NCBI GenBank assembly: GCA_903913215.1
Contig: CAIWKE010000003.1
Span: forward strand, 248,001-312,000
Reading direction: 5' to 3'
From: an uncultured Holophagaceae bacterium
GTDB lineage: Bacteria > Acidobacteriota > Holophagae > Holophagales > Holophagaceae
Length of the DNA stretch: 64,000 nt
Under the pieces are notes generated by a model that was given only the letters and a program-made list of their open reading frames with translations, was not told where the DNA came from and made no database searches. Below are positions 63,416 through 64,000 of this stretch, piece by piece (position 1 is the stretch's first letter; every line of letters starts with the position of its first letter). The translations under genes were made by a program, and so were the position numbers.

Positions 63416-64000
63416 ATGTCCCAACGACTCGTTCTCGTGGCCAAAGCCAAGTCGCCGCACCTGGGTTCCACCCTGGGGGCTGTGGTGCCGCTCTTCCTGG
63501 CGCGGGGCTGGCAGGTCATCGGCGAACCCAGCCTGGCCGAGGCCTGGGCCCTGGCGAACCTGGACCCGGCGGCCCTGCACACGGACCCCGATCTGGGCCG
63601 GGACGAGTCCCCGGCCCAGCTCTGCCTGGTCCTGGGCGGCGACGGCACCCTCCTCTACGCCGCTCGGCGCGTGGGCCTCCGAGGCACGCCCATCCTGGGC
63701 ATCAACCTGGGCTCCCTGGGCTTCCTCACGGCCCATCCCGTCTCGGGCGCCCTGGAGGCCGTGCAGGCCTTCCTGGCCGGCACCCTGGTCCCTGATGTGC
63801 GGCCCATGCTGGAGGCCGAGCTGTGGCGGGACCGCATGCTCCTGGTGCGGCAGACGGTGCTGAACGACGCTGTGCTGGCCAAGGGCGCCATGGCCCGCAT
63901 CATGGACATGCGCCTGCAGGTGGGGGACCAGGACGCGGGCCCCATCAAGGCCGATGGCCTCATCATCGCCACCCCCACTGGCTCCACCGCCTACGCGCTC
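63416..64000 (+). CDS. nadK: NAD kinase (3' end outside the window)
   Basis: The first 195 residues of an ATP-NAD kinase. LVLGGDGTLLYAAR is the GGDG catalytic motif, GINLGSLGFLT follows, then the nucleotide-binding NDAVLAKGAMARI and ADGLIIATPTGSTAYAL at the edge. The frame from ATG 63416 stays open to base 64000. It starts 29 bases from the divergent PBP1A gene, so both promoters must be short or overlap. No Shine-Dalgarno is visible. Confidence 0.93.
   Translation, partial: MSQRLVLVAKAKSPHLGSTLGAVVPLFLARGWQVIGEPSLAEAWALANLDPAALHTDPDLGRDESPAQLCLVLGGDGTLLYAARRVGLRGTPILGINLGSLGFLTAHPVSGALEAVQAFLAGTLVPDVRPMLEAELWRDRMLLVRQTVLNDAVLAKGAMARIMDMRLQVGDQDAGPIKADGLIIATPTGSTAYAL

Noticed and set aside
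62646-63863. 405-codon plus-strand frame spanning the PBP1A/nadK junction
   Set aside because: It covers the antisense of PBP1A and a wrong frame of nadK. The true nadK frame starts at 63416 and has GGDGT.

Overview
The window is GC-rich, densely packed DNA from a Gram-negative bacterium. It carries a lipoprotein with a lipobox, a periplasmic TonB-C protein, class A and class B penicillin-binding proteins, System II cytochrome c maturation genes and flagellar FliL/FliN. The gene mix and very high third-position GC suggest Acidobacteriota, perhaps the Holophagae (Geothrix-like). This is inference from gene content; there is no rRNA gene here. Start codons are often TTG or GTG behind a strong GGAGG-type ribosome binding site.

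Layout. 1-6.1 kb (+): end of an OmpR-type response regulator, the phenylalanine hydroxylase/pterin dehydratase pair, a lipoprotein, and resB-ccsA. 6.1-8.6 kb (-): a small exported protein and a hybrid PAS histidine kinase. 8.8-20.0 kb (-): a division/cell-wall (dcw) cluster read mraZ-rsmH-ftsL-ftsI-murE-tsaC-murF-mraY-murD. It is preceded by five phased MraZ boxes, contains an embedded tsaC, and is interrupted between mraY and murD by an EAL phosphodiesterase gene on the other strand. 20.3-24.5 kb: bacteriohemerythrin, HIT protein, trmL, a free B12-binding domain, radA and an unknown protein. 24.6-26.3 kb (-): a nitronate-monooxygenase-like flavoprotein. 26.5-35.7 kb: branched-chain amino acid genes, leuA-leuB-ilvB-ilvN-ilvC (-) diverging from lysR-leuC-leuD (+). 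35.9-40.9 kb: yicC, an SBP-like protein, threonine aldolase, uppP, pcm. 41.2-46.7 kb (+): natAB, a TPR protein, a YvcK-type protein, a DUF4388 protein and a TonB-C protein. 46.7-52.5 kb: truA (-), then hup, fliL, fliN (with a sigma-54 promoter), thiD, an unknown protein and a cation-efflux protein. 52.7-57.1 kb (-): dus, mgsA, rho, an alpha/beta hydrolase and sixA. 57.2-64 kb: DEAD-box helicase, TPR protein, PBP1A (-) and the start of nadK.

How the genes fit together. The dcw block, uppP and the two PBPs make and polymerise peptidoglycan precursors. The leu/ilv block covers most of the valine/leucine/isoleucine route (ilvD and ilvE are not seen). PhhAB handles phenylalanine.

The least-explained signal is in the gaps between genes. 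Long hairpins have arms built of short tandem units with 8-, 9- or 10-base periods. There are also several sequence-unrelated perfect palindromes with 3-base loops, and a diverged 123-base tandem duplication that carries the 3' end of yicC plus a hairpin. No CRISPR array, tRNA, rRNA, insertion sequence or phage gene was recognised.
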